Positions 24,543-31,934 of a DNA stretch of 42,177 nucleotides are shown here, piece by piece (the first letter of the stretch is position 1; each line of letters opens with the position of its first letter). The position numbers and the translations under genes are program-made. This DNA comes from Dehalococcoidia bacterium (GTDB lineage Bacteria; Chloroflexota; Dehalococcoidia; UBA2979): the NCBI GenBank assembly GCA_020845735.1, contig JADLFF010000036.1, positions 1 to 42,177 of the forward strand, given 5' to 3'. Under the pieces are notes generated by a model. The model did not search any database and was not told the origin of the DNA. It saw only the letters and a list, made by a program, of their open reading frames with translations.

Positions 24543-24548
24543 TACGAT
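24543..24548 (+). promoter_or_regulatory. -10 box for leaderless transcript of the hydrolase-LuxR gene
   Basis: TACGAT, six bases (CGAGGC), then ATG at 24555. The short GAGG is too close to the ATG to be a normal ribosome site. Confidence 0.45.
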
Positions 24549-24554
24549 CGAGGC

Positions 24555-25610
24555 ATGCCGCCCGCCATTCGCTACGCGACCACCGCCGACGGCGTCCGCA
24601 TCGCCTTCAGTGAGCTGGGCGCGGGCCCCGACGTGGTCTGCGTGCCGCCGCTGCCGCTGAGCCACCTCGGCGAGGTCTGGCAGCTCCCGGGGGCCGCGCG
24701 CTGGTACGAACGCCTCGCGCGGTCCGCGCGCGTAATCCTCTACGACGCGCGCGGCAGCGGGCTCTCCGACCGCGAGGGGGCCGCCGCTGCGGACTGCACC
24801 CTTGAGGCGATGCTGCGTGACCTCGAGGCGGTGATGCGGTCGGCCGAGGTCAGCGCGGACTGTTCGCTCGTGGCGTTCTTCAACGGCGCCCCGGTCGCCC
24901 TCGAGTACGCCGCGCGCCATCCCGAGGTGTCCGCGATTGCCCTCTGGGGCGGCTTCGCGCGCGGCCTCGATCTCTACCCGCTCGCCCCGGCGGTCCCTCG
25001 AGAGGCGGCGGTCATCGAGGCGCAGCGCCACGCGCTCGTCGAGGCGGCGGCGCGCACCTGGACCGCCGACGCGACCGATGCGCGCCAGACCGCCGACTAC
25101 TTCCGCGCCTGCGCCTCTGCCGAGAGTCTCCTTGGCTACGCCAGCGCCGTTCGAGGCTGGGACGTAACGCCCTCGTTGCCGCGCGTGGAGGCCCGCGCGC
25201 TCGTCATCCAGCGTCGCGACACGGCCGCGCAGAACCCCGAGGTCGCTCGACGCCTCACGGCCGCCCTCCCCCACGCCGAGCTGCGCCTGCTGCCCGGCGA
25301 GGCCGCCTCGCCGTTTGCCGGCGACATCGAGGGTGGTGTCGACGCCGTCGCGGCGTTCCTCGGGCTGGGACCCGCGCGCGCCGCCGAGGCCGAAGCCGCC
25401 TCGAGGCCCGCGCTCCCCGAGTCGGTGACGGCCCGCGAGGTGGAGGTGCTCGCCCTCCTCGCGCGAGGGCTGTCGAACAAGGAGATGGCGGCCCGGCTCT
25501 CGCTCAGCATCAACACGGTCGAACGCCACCTCACGCACCTCTACCCCAAGATCGGGGCGCGCGGGCGCACCGAGGCGACGGCGTTCGCGATTCGCCACGG
25601 CCTCGCCTGA
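24555..25610 (+). CDS. LuxR-type regulator with degenerate alpha/beta-hydrolase sensor domain
   Basis: 351 residues. Residues 1-270 have an alpha/beta-hydrolase fold: IRYATTADGVRIAFSELGAGPDVVCVPPLPLSHL, VILYDARGSGLSDREG and LVIQRRDTAA. Residues about 285-350 are a LuxR/GerE helix-turn-helix (LTAREVEVLALLARGLSNKEMAARLSLSINTVERHLTHLYPKIGARGRTEA). The hydrolase site is dead: the nucleophile elbow G-x-S-x-G reads AFFNG (Phe109 in place of Ser), and the late histidine of 'GHspf' is missing (GEAASPF); only an Asp-like RRDT remains. The domain therefore probably binds a small ligand and controls the DNA-binding part. Similar hydrolase-LuxR fusions occur in Actinobacteria and Chloroflexota. It is leaderless by promoter geometry. 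Confidence 0.88.
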   Translation: MPPAIRYATTADGVRIAFSELGAGPDVVCVPPLPLSHLGEVWQLPGAARWYERLARSARVILYDARGSGLSDREGAAAADCTLEAMLRDLEAVMRSAEVSADCSLVAFFNGAPVALEYAARHPEVSAIALWGGFARGLDLYPLAPAVPREAAVIEAQRHALVEAAARTWTADATDARQTADYFRACASAESLLGYASAVRGWDVTPSLPRVEARALVIQRRDTAAQNPEVARRLTAALPHAELRLLPGEAASPFAGDIEGGVDAVAAFLGLGPARAAEAEAASRPALPESVTAREVEVLALLARGLSNKEMAARLSLSINTVERHLTHLYPKIGARGRTEATAFAIRHGLA

Positions 25611-25743
25611 GACCCCCGTCGAAGGGCTGCGTCCTGCAGGGTTCCGTGCGCGAGATCCCGGATCGCCGTGACGCGCCCGCAGCAGCCTCCTGCGTACCCT
25701 CCGAGGGCAGGCGACGAATCTCCCAGGCCCCGAGGAGGGTGCG

Positions 25744-26682
25744 ATGCGAGTCCTCATCACTGGCGCCACGGGTGGCATCGGGCGCGCGCTCACCGATCAC
25801 CTCCGCCAGGCAGCCCACGAGGTGACCGGCCTCCGCCGCGAGACCGGCGCCGCCTCCGGCAAGCCCGGTCCGAGCTGGGACCCGGCGCGCGGCATCCTCG
25901 AGGCGGGCACGCTGTCCGGCTTCGACGCGGTGGTCCACCTCAGCGGCGCGAACATCGGCGAGGGCCGCTGGACCGAGGCGCGCAAGCGCGAGCTCTGGGC
26001 GAGCCGCATCGATAGCACGCGCCTCCTCGTGGACCGCATGCGCGAGGCGGCCGACGGTCCGCGCATCCTCGTCTGCGCCTCGGCGGTGGGCTACTTCGGC
26101 GATCGCGGCGACGAGGTGCTGAACGAGTCGTCGCCGCGCGGGGAGGGGTTCCTCGCGGACCTCGTGGAGGCGTGGGAACGCGAGGCGGCGCGCGCGACTG
26201 AGTTCGGGGTGCGCGTCGTGTCGTCGCGCTTCGGCGTGGTCATGGCCGCCGACGACGGGGCGCTCCGGCGCCTGGCCACGGCGTTCCGGCTCGGCGTCGG
26301 CGGGCGCCTCGGCTCAGGCCACCAGTGGATGTCGTGGGTGGCGCCCGCCGACCTCGTGCGCGCCATCGAGTGGTTCCTCACCCACGAGGTGAGCGGGCCG
26401 GTCCACGTGACCTCGCCGCAGCCGGTCCGCAATGCAGACCTCACGAGGGCGCTCGCGCGCGTGCTGCGCCGCCCGGCCCTCTTCCCGGCGCCCGCCTTCG
26501 CGCTGCGCATCGCCCTCGGCGGGGCGGCGGACGAGCTGCTCCTCGCGAGCCAGCGCGTGATGCCCGCACGGCTCCTCGAGGCGGGCTTCGAGTTCACGTA
26601 CCCCGCGATCGAGGACGCCCTCCGCGTCGCGCTGCGTCCCGACTCGATGTCCGCCGCGACGGGGTCCTCGCGGGCCGCGTAA
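25744..26682 (+). CDS. TIGR01777-family NAD-dependent epimerase (YfcH-like)
   Basis: 312-residue extended SDR. Seen: the Rossmann motif MRVLITGATGGIGRALTDHL, FDAVVHLSGANIGEGRWTEARKRELWASRIDSTRLLVDRM, VCASAVGYFGDRGDEVLNESS (active-site Ser-Tyr region with YFG), VVSSRFGVVMAADDGALRRL, GRLGSGHQWMSWVAPADLVRAIEWFL and the C-terminal DUF1731 part LGGAADELLLASQRVMPARLLEAGFEF. This family includes YfcH and SulA; the substrate is unknown. A GAGGAGGG ribosome site lies five bases before the ATG. It is complete and stands alone. Confidence 0.93.
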   Translation: MRVLITGATGGIGRALTDHLRQAAHEVTGLRRETGAASGKPGPSWDPARGILEAGTLSGFDAVVHLSGANIGEGRWTEARKRELWASRIDSTRLLVDRMREAADGPRILVCASAVGYFGDRGDEVLNESSPRGEGFLADLVEAWEREAARATEFGVRVVSSRFGVVMAADDGALRRLATAFRLGVGGRLGSGHQWMSWVAPADLVRAIEWFLTHEVSGPVHVTSPQPVRNADLTRALARVLRRPALFPAPAFALRIALGGAADELLLASQRVMPARLLEAGFEFTYPAIEDALRVALRPDSMSAATGSSRAA

Positions 26683-26862
26683 CCCGGAGGTGTGAGGCGA
26701 CGTAACGAACGAGCCACGTACGGCCTCGAGGTGGGTCCGGGGAGCGCCTGGCCGGGTGCCCCCCGTTCCCGCACGCCCGCTCAATGAGTCGTCGTGTGTT
26801 CTACCTGCCTCCGGGCCAGAATCTCCCTCCCCCGGAGTCGCGAACACGGGTAGAGTGCGGGC
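26683..26862. other. 180-base gap before the GNAT-aminotransferase fusion
   Basis: No gene is seen. It holds one CCTCGAGG octamer (26724-26731), useful because it is outside coding sequence, and the TAGAGT element immediately before the next gene. Confidence 0.4.
26851..26856 (+). promoter_or_regulatory. -10 box for leaderless transcript of the GNAT-aminotransferase gene
   Basis: TAGAGT, six bases (GCGGGC), then ATG at 26863, with no ribosome-binding site. Confidence 0.5.
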
Positions 26863-28536
26863 ATGGCGACCTTCGCTGCGCGGTCCCAGGCGTCAGACCT
26901 CGAGGTGCGGCGTCCGCTCACGCCCGGGGACTACGACGCCATTCGCCGGCTGAACGAGGCGGTGTTCGCCCGCGAGATTCGTCAGCACGAGCCGTCATCG
27001 GACGGCCGCCTGGTCGATCCCTTCGAGGAGCGCAGCCACTTCTACACCGCCTGGCGCGGCGACGAGCTGGTCGGCATGGTCTGCTACGGGACCGGCAAGG
27101 ACGGACCGTTCTCGATCGACGCTAAGCTCGACGACCCCTCGATCCTGGACGCCTACCGCGCCCAGGCCATCGAGATTCGCCTGCTCGCGGTCACGCCCGG
27201 CGAACGCATGACGCGCGCCTGCTGGCTCATGCTCCGCGACCTCGCACGGGACGCGGTCGCCGAGGGCTATCGCTACGCCCTCATCTCCGGCATCGACTCG
27301 CAGCAGCGCCTCTACCAGCGCGCCGGCTTCGAGGCGATCGGTCCCGCGGTGCGCCGCGGCAACGCGCTGTTCACGCCGATGATGCTCACCTTCGATCGCT
27401 TCATCGACTTCGGCCGGACGCACGCCCACCTCGACCTGCTGCCTGAGGACGCGAGGGGCAGGCCGCTGCTGCTGACGCCGGGGCCGGTCGCGGTCCACGA
27501 GGACGTCCGCGCCGCGCTCGTCCAGGCGGTCGACCTCCACCACCGCAGCCCCGCGTTCCGAGCGCTGCTCGCCTCGATCAACGAGCGCCTCCGCCGCCTC
27601 TGCTCGGTGCCCGCGGACACCGAGGTCGTCCTCGCCGGCGCGGGCGGCACGGGCGCCACCGAGATGCTGATGAGCGCCGCGGGCCAGATCGGGCCGGTGC
27701 TGGTCGTCAGCAACGGTCACTTCGGTGACCGGCTCGCCTCGATGGCCGCCGACCTGGGTGTCCCCGTGACGAAGGTGCACTACGCGCCTGACCGTCCACT
27801 CCCCACCGCCGAGGTCGAGGCAGCCCTCGCCGCGTCCGGCGCGCGGACCGTGGCGGTGGTCGACATGGAGACGAGCGTGGGCTGCTCGAACCGCGCGGCC
27901 GTCCTCGAGCTCCGCGACCTCACGAGGCGGCACGGGGCGTTCCTGCTCGTCGACGCGGTGAGCTCCTTCGGTGGCGAACCGGACGATGCCGCGCTCCTCG
28001 CCGCCGACGCCGTGGCGACGGTCTCCGGGAAGGCCCTCGGAGGGGTACCCGGCGCGGCCATCCTGTTCGTGCGCCGGGCGTTCCTCGAGGCACGCACGCT
28101 CCCCGCGAGGGCGCACGCCCTGTCCATCGACCGCCACCTTGAGGCGTGGCGGCAGCGCGGCGACCTCCCGTTCACGCCGCCGATCCAGGCGTTCGCCGCG
28201 CTCGGCGCGGCCCTCGAGGTGCTCGAACGCGACGGGCTCGCCGCCAAGCAGGCGCGCCAGTCCGAGGCGATGTCGCTCGTCGAGTCCGCCCTGCGCGCCC
28301 TCGGGTGCACGCCCGTCCCGGTCTTCGCCCCGTCGGCAACCACGAGGACGTGGCGCCCGCCCGGCGCGCCTCGCGACACGGCCTGGGCGATGGCGCAACT
28401 GGCGGCACGCGGGCTGCAGGCGTACCAGAACGAGCGCTACCACCGCCCCATCGAGGTCTTCCAGACCTCGGTCATGGGCTGCCTCGACACGGCCGAACTC
28501 TCGAGTCGGCTGCGGCGCCCGGCGGACCAGCGCTGA
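26863..28536 (+). CDS. Fusion of a GNAT/FeeM-like acyltransferase domain with a class V aminotransferase
   Basis: 557 residues. Residues 1-190 are a GNAT fold; the opening AIRRLNEAVFAREI, then DPFEERSHFYTAWRGDELVGMV and EIRLLAVTPGERM, resembles LuxI/FeeM/OlsB-type N-acyl synthases more than simple acetyltransferases (inference). Residues 200-550 are a PLP aminotransferase of class V: PLLLTPGPVAVHEDVRAAL, HHRSPAFRALL, GAGGTGATEML, METSVGCSN, Asp364 in VDAVSSFGG and Schiff-base Lys390 in SGKALGGVPGAAILFVRR. 'K..GVPG' is close to 2-aminoethylphosphonate and serine/alanine-glyoxylate aminotransferases. Both halves look intact. The next gene, a PlsC acyltransferase, overlaps its end, so an amine made by one half may be acylated by the other and by PlsC. 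Substrates are unknown. Confidence 0.88.
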   Translation: MATFAARSQASDLEVRRPLTPGDYDAIRRLNEAVFAREIRQHEPSSDGRLVDPFEERSHFYTAWRGDELVGMVCYGTGKDGPFSIDAKLDDPSILDAYRAQAIEIRLLAVTPGERMTRACWLMLRDLARDAVAEGYRYALISGIDSQQRLYQRAGFEAIGPAVRRGNALFTPMMLTFDRFIDFGRTHAHLDLLPEDARGRPLLLTPGPVAVHEDVRAALVQAVDLHHRSPAFRALLASINERLRRLCSVPADTEVVLAGAGGTGATEMLMSAAGQIGPVLVVSNGHFGDRLASMAADLGVPVTKVHYAPDRPLPTAEVEAALAASGARTVAVVDMETSVGCSNRAAVLELRDLTRRHGAFLLVDAVSSFGGEPDDAALLAADAVATVSGKALGGVPGAAILFVRRAFLEARTLPARAHALSIDRHLEAWRQRGDLPFTPPIQAFAALGAALEVLERDGLAAKQARQSEAMSLVESALRALGCTPVPVFAPSATTRTWRPPGAPRDTAWAMAQLAARGLQAYQNERYHRPIEVFQTSVMGCLDTAELSSRLRRPADQR

Positions 28537-29246
28537 CAACCCCCGCTCCCCCCACCCGCTCGACGCCCGACGCGTTCACCTCGGCGCACCGCATCCACCT
28601 CGCGATCCTGCGCCGGGTGTCGGCGGGCTACTTCGGCGTCACCGTGCGCGGCATCGAGCACCTGCCGCCGGGCCCGTTCATCCTCGCGGCCGCGCATCAC
28701 AGCTACCTCGATGGGCCGGTCATCCTCGCGCACCTGCGCCGGGCCGTGGCCCCCCTCCTTGCGAGGGGCATCCTCCGCTTCCCTCTCACCCTGTTCTCCG
28801 ACCCCTGGCGACCGCTGCCGATCGACCGCGTGCGCCCGGGTGGTGACATCGCGGCGCTGCGCGCGGCCCTCGAGGCGTTGCGCGACCACCCGGTGCTCGT
28901 CTTCCCCGAGGGCACCCGGCGCCGAGGCGAGGTCGCCAACGGTCTGCCTGGCGTGGGCTGGCTGGCGCTGCGGGCGGGTGTGCCCGTCCTCCCGGCCGCC
29001 CTGGTGGGTGCGCGTGACGCCCTCCCGAGGGGCGCGTGGTGGCCGCGCAGGCGGTCGCTCGAGGTGCGCATCGGGCCACCGCTCGACCTCGCGGGCGCGG
29101 TCCGCGGCGGGCGCAGCGCGGAACGGGCCGCCGAGGCGACCGCGCTGATCATGGCCGCGCTCGCCGCCCTCGAGGCGGGTCACGCCTCCCCCTCGCCGCC
29201 GCCCGTTCCGCCCCCTGACGCGCCTCCCGACGCGCCTCCCGGATAG
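28533..29246 (+). CDS. PlsC-type 1-acylglycerol-3-phosphate acyltransferase family protein
   Basis: About 237 residues. Seen: HRIHLAILRRVSAGYFGVTVRGIEHLPPGPF, catalytic HX4D (HHSYLD, about residue 55), FPEGTRRRG (about 128), PVLPAALVGARDALP and a Pro/Asp-rich tail PPPDAPPDAPPG. Members move acyl chains onto lysophosphatidate or, as in OlsA, onto acylated amino acids. The start is uncertain: no ATG, GTG or TTG lies in frame before the fold. The call uses CTG at 28533, whose CTGA overlaps the stop of the previous gene; the first GTG (28617) would cut the N-terminal helix. The overlap indicates translational coupling to the GNAT-aminotransferase fusion. Confidence 0.85.
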   Translation: MTTPAPPTRSTPDAFTSAHRIHLAILRRVSAGYFGVTVRGIEHLPPGPFILAAAHHSYLDGPVILAHLRRAVAPLLARGILRFPLTLFSDPWRPLPIDRVRPGGDIAALRAALEALRDHPVLVFPEGTRRRGEVANGLPGVGWLALRAGVPVLPAALVGARDALPRGAWWPRRRSLEVRIGPPLDLAGAVRGGRSAERAAEATALIMAALAALEAGHASPSPPPVPPPDAPPDAPPG

Positions 29247-29260
29247 CGCACGCGCGCATG

Positions 29261-29266
29261 TATAGT
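29261..29266 (+). promoter_or_regulatory. -10 box before the acyl-CoA synthetase-like gene
   Basis: TATAGT, 28 bases upstream of the ATG at 29294, with no clear -35. It gives this gene its own transcript separate from plsC. Confidence 0.4.
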
Positions 29267-29293
29267 GCGCCGAGTGCGAACCGGGGGTCATCC

Positions 29294-30724
29294 ATGCCGA
29301 TCAGCCAGCAACGTCTGCACCAGACGCTCAATCCACGCTCCATCGTGGTCGTCGGTGACAAGGGGCCGAACTACGGCTGGCTCCAGCGGCAGAAGCACTT
29401 CGAGGGCCCGATCTACTCGGTCCAGGTCGATCCGAACGAGATCGCCGGCATCGAGAAGCTGGGCTATACCAACTTCACCTCCCTCGATGCCGTCCCGGGA
29501 GACATCGATCTCCTGATCTGCGCCGTGCCTCGAGTGGTGGTGCCGCGCATCGTCGCCGACGCCGTCAAACGAGGCGTGGGCGGGATCGCGATGTTCACCT
29601 CGGGCTTCGCCGAGACCGGTGAGCCCGAGTTCGCCGAGATGCAGAAGAAGATGGTCGAGATGGCCATCGACGCCGACATGGCGCTCGTCGGCCCGAACTG
29701 CCTCGGCATCTACAACCGCCGCCTCGGTGTCCGCTTCGGCGACGACCAGGAGGTCGGCGAGGGCGGCAACATCGCGGTTGCCGGCCAGAGCGGCACCAAC
29801 ACCAGCGGCATCGTCGGTGGTCTCCAGCGTCTCGGGAACAAGATCGGGCGCGCGATCTCGTTCGGCAACGCGGCCGTCCTCAACGAGTGCGACTACCTCG
29901 AGTACTTCATGAACGACCCGCTGACCGAGGTCGTCGTGATGTACATCGAGGGCGTGCGCGACGGCCGCCGCTTCTTCGATCTCGCCCGGCGCACCGCCCT
30001 CACGAAGCCGATCGTGGTCTGGAAGGGCGGACAGACGGCCGCCGGGGCACGCGCGGTCCAGTCGCACACCGCCTCGCTCGCGTCGCAGAACTCGGTGTGG
30101 GACGCCCTCCTCAAGCAGGCGAACATCATCGGCACCGGCACGATGGAGGAGACGCTCGACGTCGCCACGCTGCTCGCCACCACGAAGCAGCCCACTGGCC
30201 GAGGCGTCGCGCTGATCGGCATGAACGGCGGGCAGGCGGTCGCTCTGTCGGACCAGTTCTCGCTCGCCGGCTTCCAGGTGCCCCCGCTCACCGCACAGTC
30301 CTACGAGCAACTCGCGGCCTTCTTCACCGCCGTCGGCTCCTCCTACCGCAACCCGTTCGATGCCGCCTCGACGATCCGCAGCGAGGACGACAACCTCGCG
30401 AAGATCCTCGAGATCATCGCCGAGGACGGAAACATCGATGGCGGCGTGGGCCTCGAGCTCGGTGCGCGCGACCTCGATACGGGCGCCCGGGAGCTCGACC
30501 GCATCCTCGGCCTGCTCGACAAGTTCCGACAGCAGACGGGCCAGCCCGTGGTCTGCCTGATGCACGACCAGGGCGGTGGCGAGGGCGGCGCCGAGGCCAT
30601 GGTGCGCGCGCGTCGCTACGTGGGCGAGCGCGGCTTCGCCGTCGCCCCCAGCTACTCCCGCGGTGCGGTCGCCCTCGGCAGGGTCGTCACCTACTACGAG
30701 GAGCGCGCCCGCCGCACGGGGTAG
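29294..30724 (+). CDS. NDP-forming acyl-CoA synthetase alpha-subunit-like protein (CoA-binding plus ligase domains)
   Basis: 476 residues. N-terminal CoA-binding Rossmann domain: LNPRSIVVVGDKGPNYGWLQ, GPIYSVQVDPNEIAGIEKLGYTNFTSLDAVPGDIDLLICAVP and GIAMFTSGFAETGEPEFAEMQ. Then succinyl-CoA ligase-like domains: LVGPNCLGIYNRRLGVRF, GNIAVAGQSGTNTSGI, ISFGNAAVLNECDYLEYFMNDPLTEVVVMYIEGVRDGRRFFDLAR and PIVVWKGGQTAAGARAVQSHTASLAS. His258 matches the phosphorylated histidine of these enzymes. The ATP-grasp beta part is missing, so it needs a separate beta subunit or acts in another way. The start at 29294 gives the standard 'l..l.P.SI.vvG'. CoA-ester metabolism is plausible; the acid used is unknown. 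Confidence 0.88.
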   Translation: MPISQQRLHQTLNPRSIVVVGDKGPNYGWLQRQKHFEGPIYSVQVDPNEIAGIEKLGYTNFTSLDAVPGDIDLLICAVPRVVVPRIVADAVKRGVGGIAMFTSGFAETGEPEFAEMQKKMVEMAIDADMALVGPNCLGIYNRRLGVRFGDDQEVGEGGNIAVAGQSGTNTSGIVGGLQRLGNKIGRAISFGNAAVLNECDYLEYFMNDPLTEVVVMYIEGVRDGRRFFDLARRTALTKPIVVWKGGQTAAGARAVQSHTASLASQNSVWDALLKQANIIGTGTMEETLDVATLLATTKQPTGRGVALIGMNGGQAVALSDQFSLAGFQVPPLTAQSYEQLAAFFTAVGSSYRNPFDAASTIRSEDDNLAKILEIIAEDGNIDGGVGLELGARDLDTGARELDRILGLLDKFRQQTGQPVVCLMHDQGGGEGGAEAMVRARRYVGERGFAVAPSYSRGAVALGRVVTYYEERARRTG

Positions 30725-30761
30725 CGCGTCCCGACCACTCGCACGTACGAGGCAGGATCAG

Positions 30762-30790
30762 CAACGGGGCGCATCGAACGCGCCCCGTTG
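30762..30790. terminator. Bidirectional hairpin terminator between convergent genes
   Basis: CAACGGGGCGC and GCGCCCCGTTG form a perfect 11-bp stem around a 7-base loop, followed by TTCCTCC on the forward strand. It lies between the stops of the acyl-CoA synthetase-like gene and the dienelactone hydrolase gene and would serve both. Confidence 0.8.
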
Positions 30791-30818
30791 TTCCTCCGTC
30801 CGGTCTCCGACGTGTCTG

Positions 30819-31868
30819 CTAGACGTACCGCTCGAACCAGGCGAGTGAGTCCTTCCACGCGGCGTCGGCCTGTGCCTGCTGCGCCTCGGCCCAGTTCGCC
30901 GACGTGTCGTTGTTGAACGCGTGCCCCACACCGGGGTAGATCTTCAGCTCGTGGCGGATGCTCGCCGCCTCGAGGGCGCCGCGCAGCCCATCGATCCCCG
31001 CGTTGATCCGCGAGTCGGTCTCGCCGTACACGCCCAGCACGGCCGCCTTGATGTTGGGCACCGCCGCGAGGTCGGGCGCGGGGCCGTAGTAGGGGATCGC
31101 GGCCTTCAGCTCGGGGATCTGCGTCGCCGCGGCCCACGTCACGCCACCGCCGAAGCAGTAGCCGGTCATCCCGATGCGCGCGCCATCGACGCCCTGCTGC
31201 GTGCCGAGGAACTTGCGAGCTGCCTCGAAGTCCGCGACGTGCCGCGCGATGCCGGCCTGCGTCAGCATCCCCGACACCTGGTCACGCTGGAGGTTCGCCG
31301 TGCCGCCCTCGCGTGACAGCAGGTCGAGCGCGAGCGCTGCGTAGCCGGCCTTCGCGAATCGCCTCGCGACGTCCGGGAAGTGGGCGGTCATCCCCGCGTT
31401 CTCGTGGCAGATCAGGATCCCCTTGAGGCCGGTGCTCGCCTGCGCGGGCCGCGCGAGGTACCCCGTGATCTGGTCGCTCCCCGAGGCGAATCGCACGGTC
31501 TCGCCGCGGACGGCCGGGTCGCCCTCGGGCACGGACAGCGGGCTCTTCGCGTTGGGCACCGGAACGACCGTGGCGGTCGCCGTGGCCGCCGAGGTGGCCG
31601 CGGTCGCCGCCGACTTCGCAGCGCCGGTCGGCTCGGCGGCCGGGATCGTCGACGTGGGGTCGGGGACCTCGGCAGCGCCGCACCCCAGCAGCACCATCGT
31701 CGAGGCGGCACCGGCCATGCCTCCCGTGATGTACGCCAGCCGCCGCACGAACGTGCGACGCGTGATCTCCCCGGCCCGATAGTCGTCGTAGAACTCGTTG
31801 ATCAGGTACTGCTCGTAGCGGTCGAACTCCGCAAAGTCCTTGACCGCTCGGTCCTGCACTCGGGGCAT
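30819..31868 (-). CDS. Dienelactone hydrolase family protein, Tat-exported lipoprotein
   Basis: 349 residues. An N-terminal cytosolic-looking 37 residues precede a twin-arginine signal RRTFVRR (38-43) and a hydrophobic stretch ending LLGCG (Cys63, lipobox). An Ala/Thr-rich linker (about 70-105) follows, then a dienelactone hydrolase domain with the Cys-type triad complete: Cys238 in GYCFGGG, Asp285 in GETDSRI and His316 in GVGHAFNN. Family members hydrolyse dienelactone or other esters. The export and anchor are unusual for the family but common in Chloroflexota annotations. The start at 31868 has GAAGGAG seven bases upstream; an earlier ATG 15 bases upstream is possible. The substrate is unknown. 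Confidence 0.92.
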   Translation of the reverse strand: MPRVQDRAVKDFAEFDRYEQYLINEFYDDYRAGEITRRTFVRRLAYITGGMAGAASTMVLLGCGAAEVPDPTSTIPAAEPTGAAKSAATAATSAATATATVVPVPNAKSPLSVPEGDPAVRGETVRFASGSDQITGYLARPAQASTGLKGILICHENAGMTAHFPDVARRFAKAGYAALALDLLSREGGTANLQRDQVSGMLTQAGIARHVADFEAARKFLGTQQGVDGARIGMTGYCFGGGVTWAAATQIPELKAAIPYYGPAPDLAAVPNIKAAVLGVYGETDSRINAGIDGLRGALEAASIRHELKIYPGVGHAFNNDTSANWAEAQQAQADAAWKDSLAWFERYV

Positions 31869-31934
31869 CGCTGCTCCTTCCACGGTTCCCTCTAGTGACG
31901 GTCCCCAACGTCGGGGCGCCTCCTCTGCGCGGGC

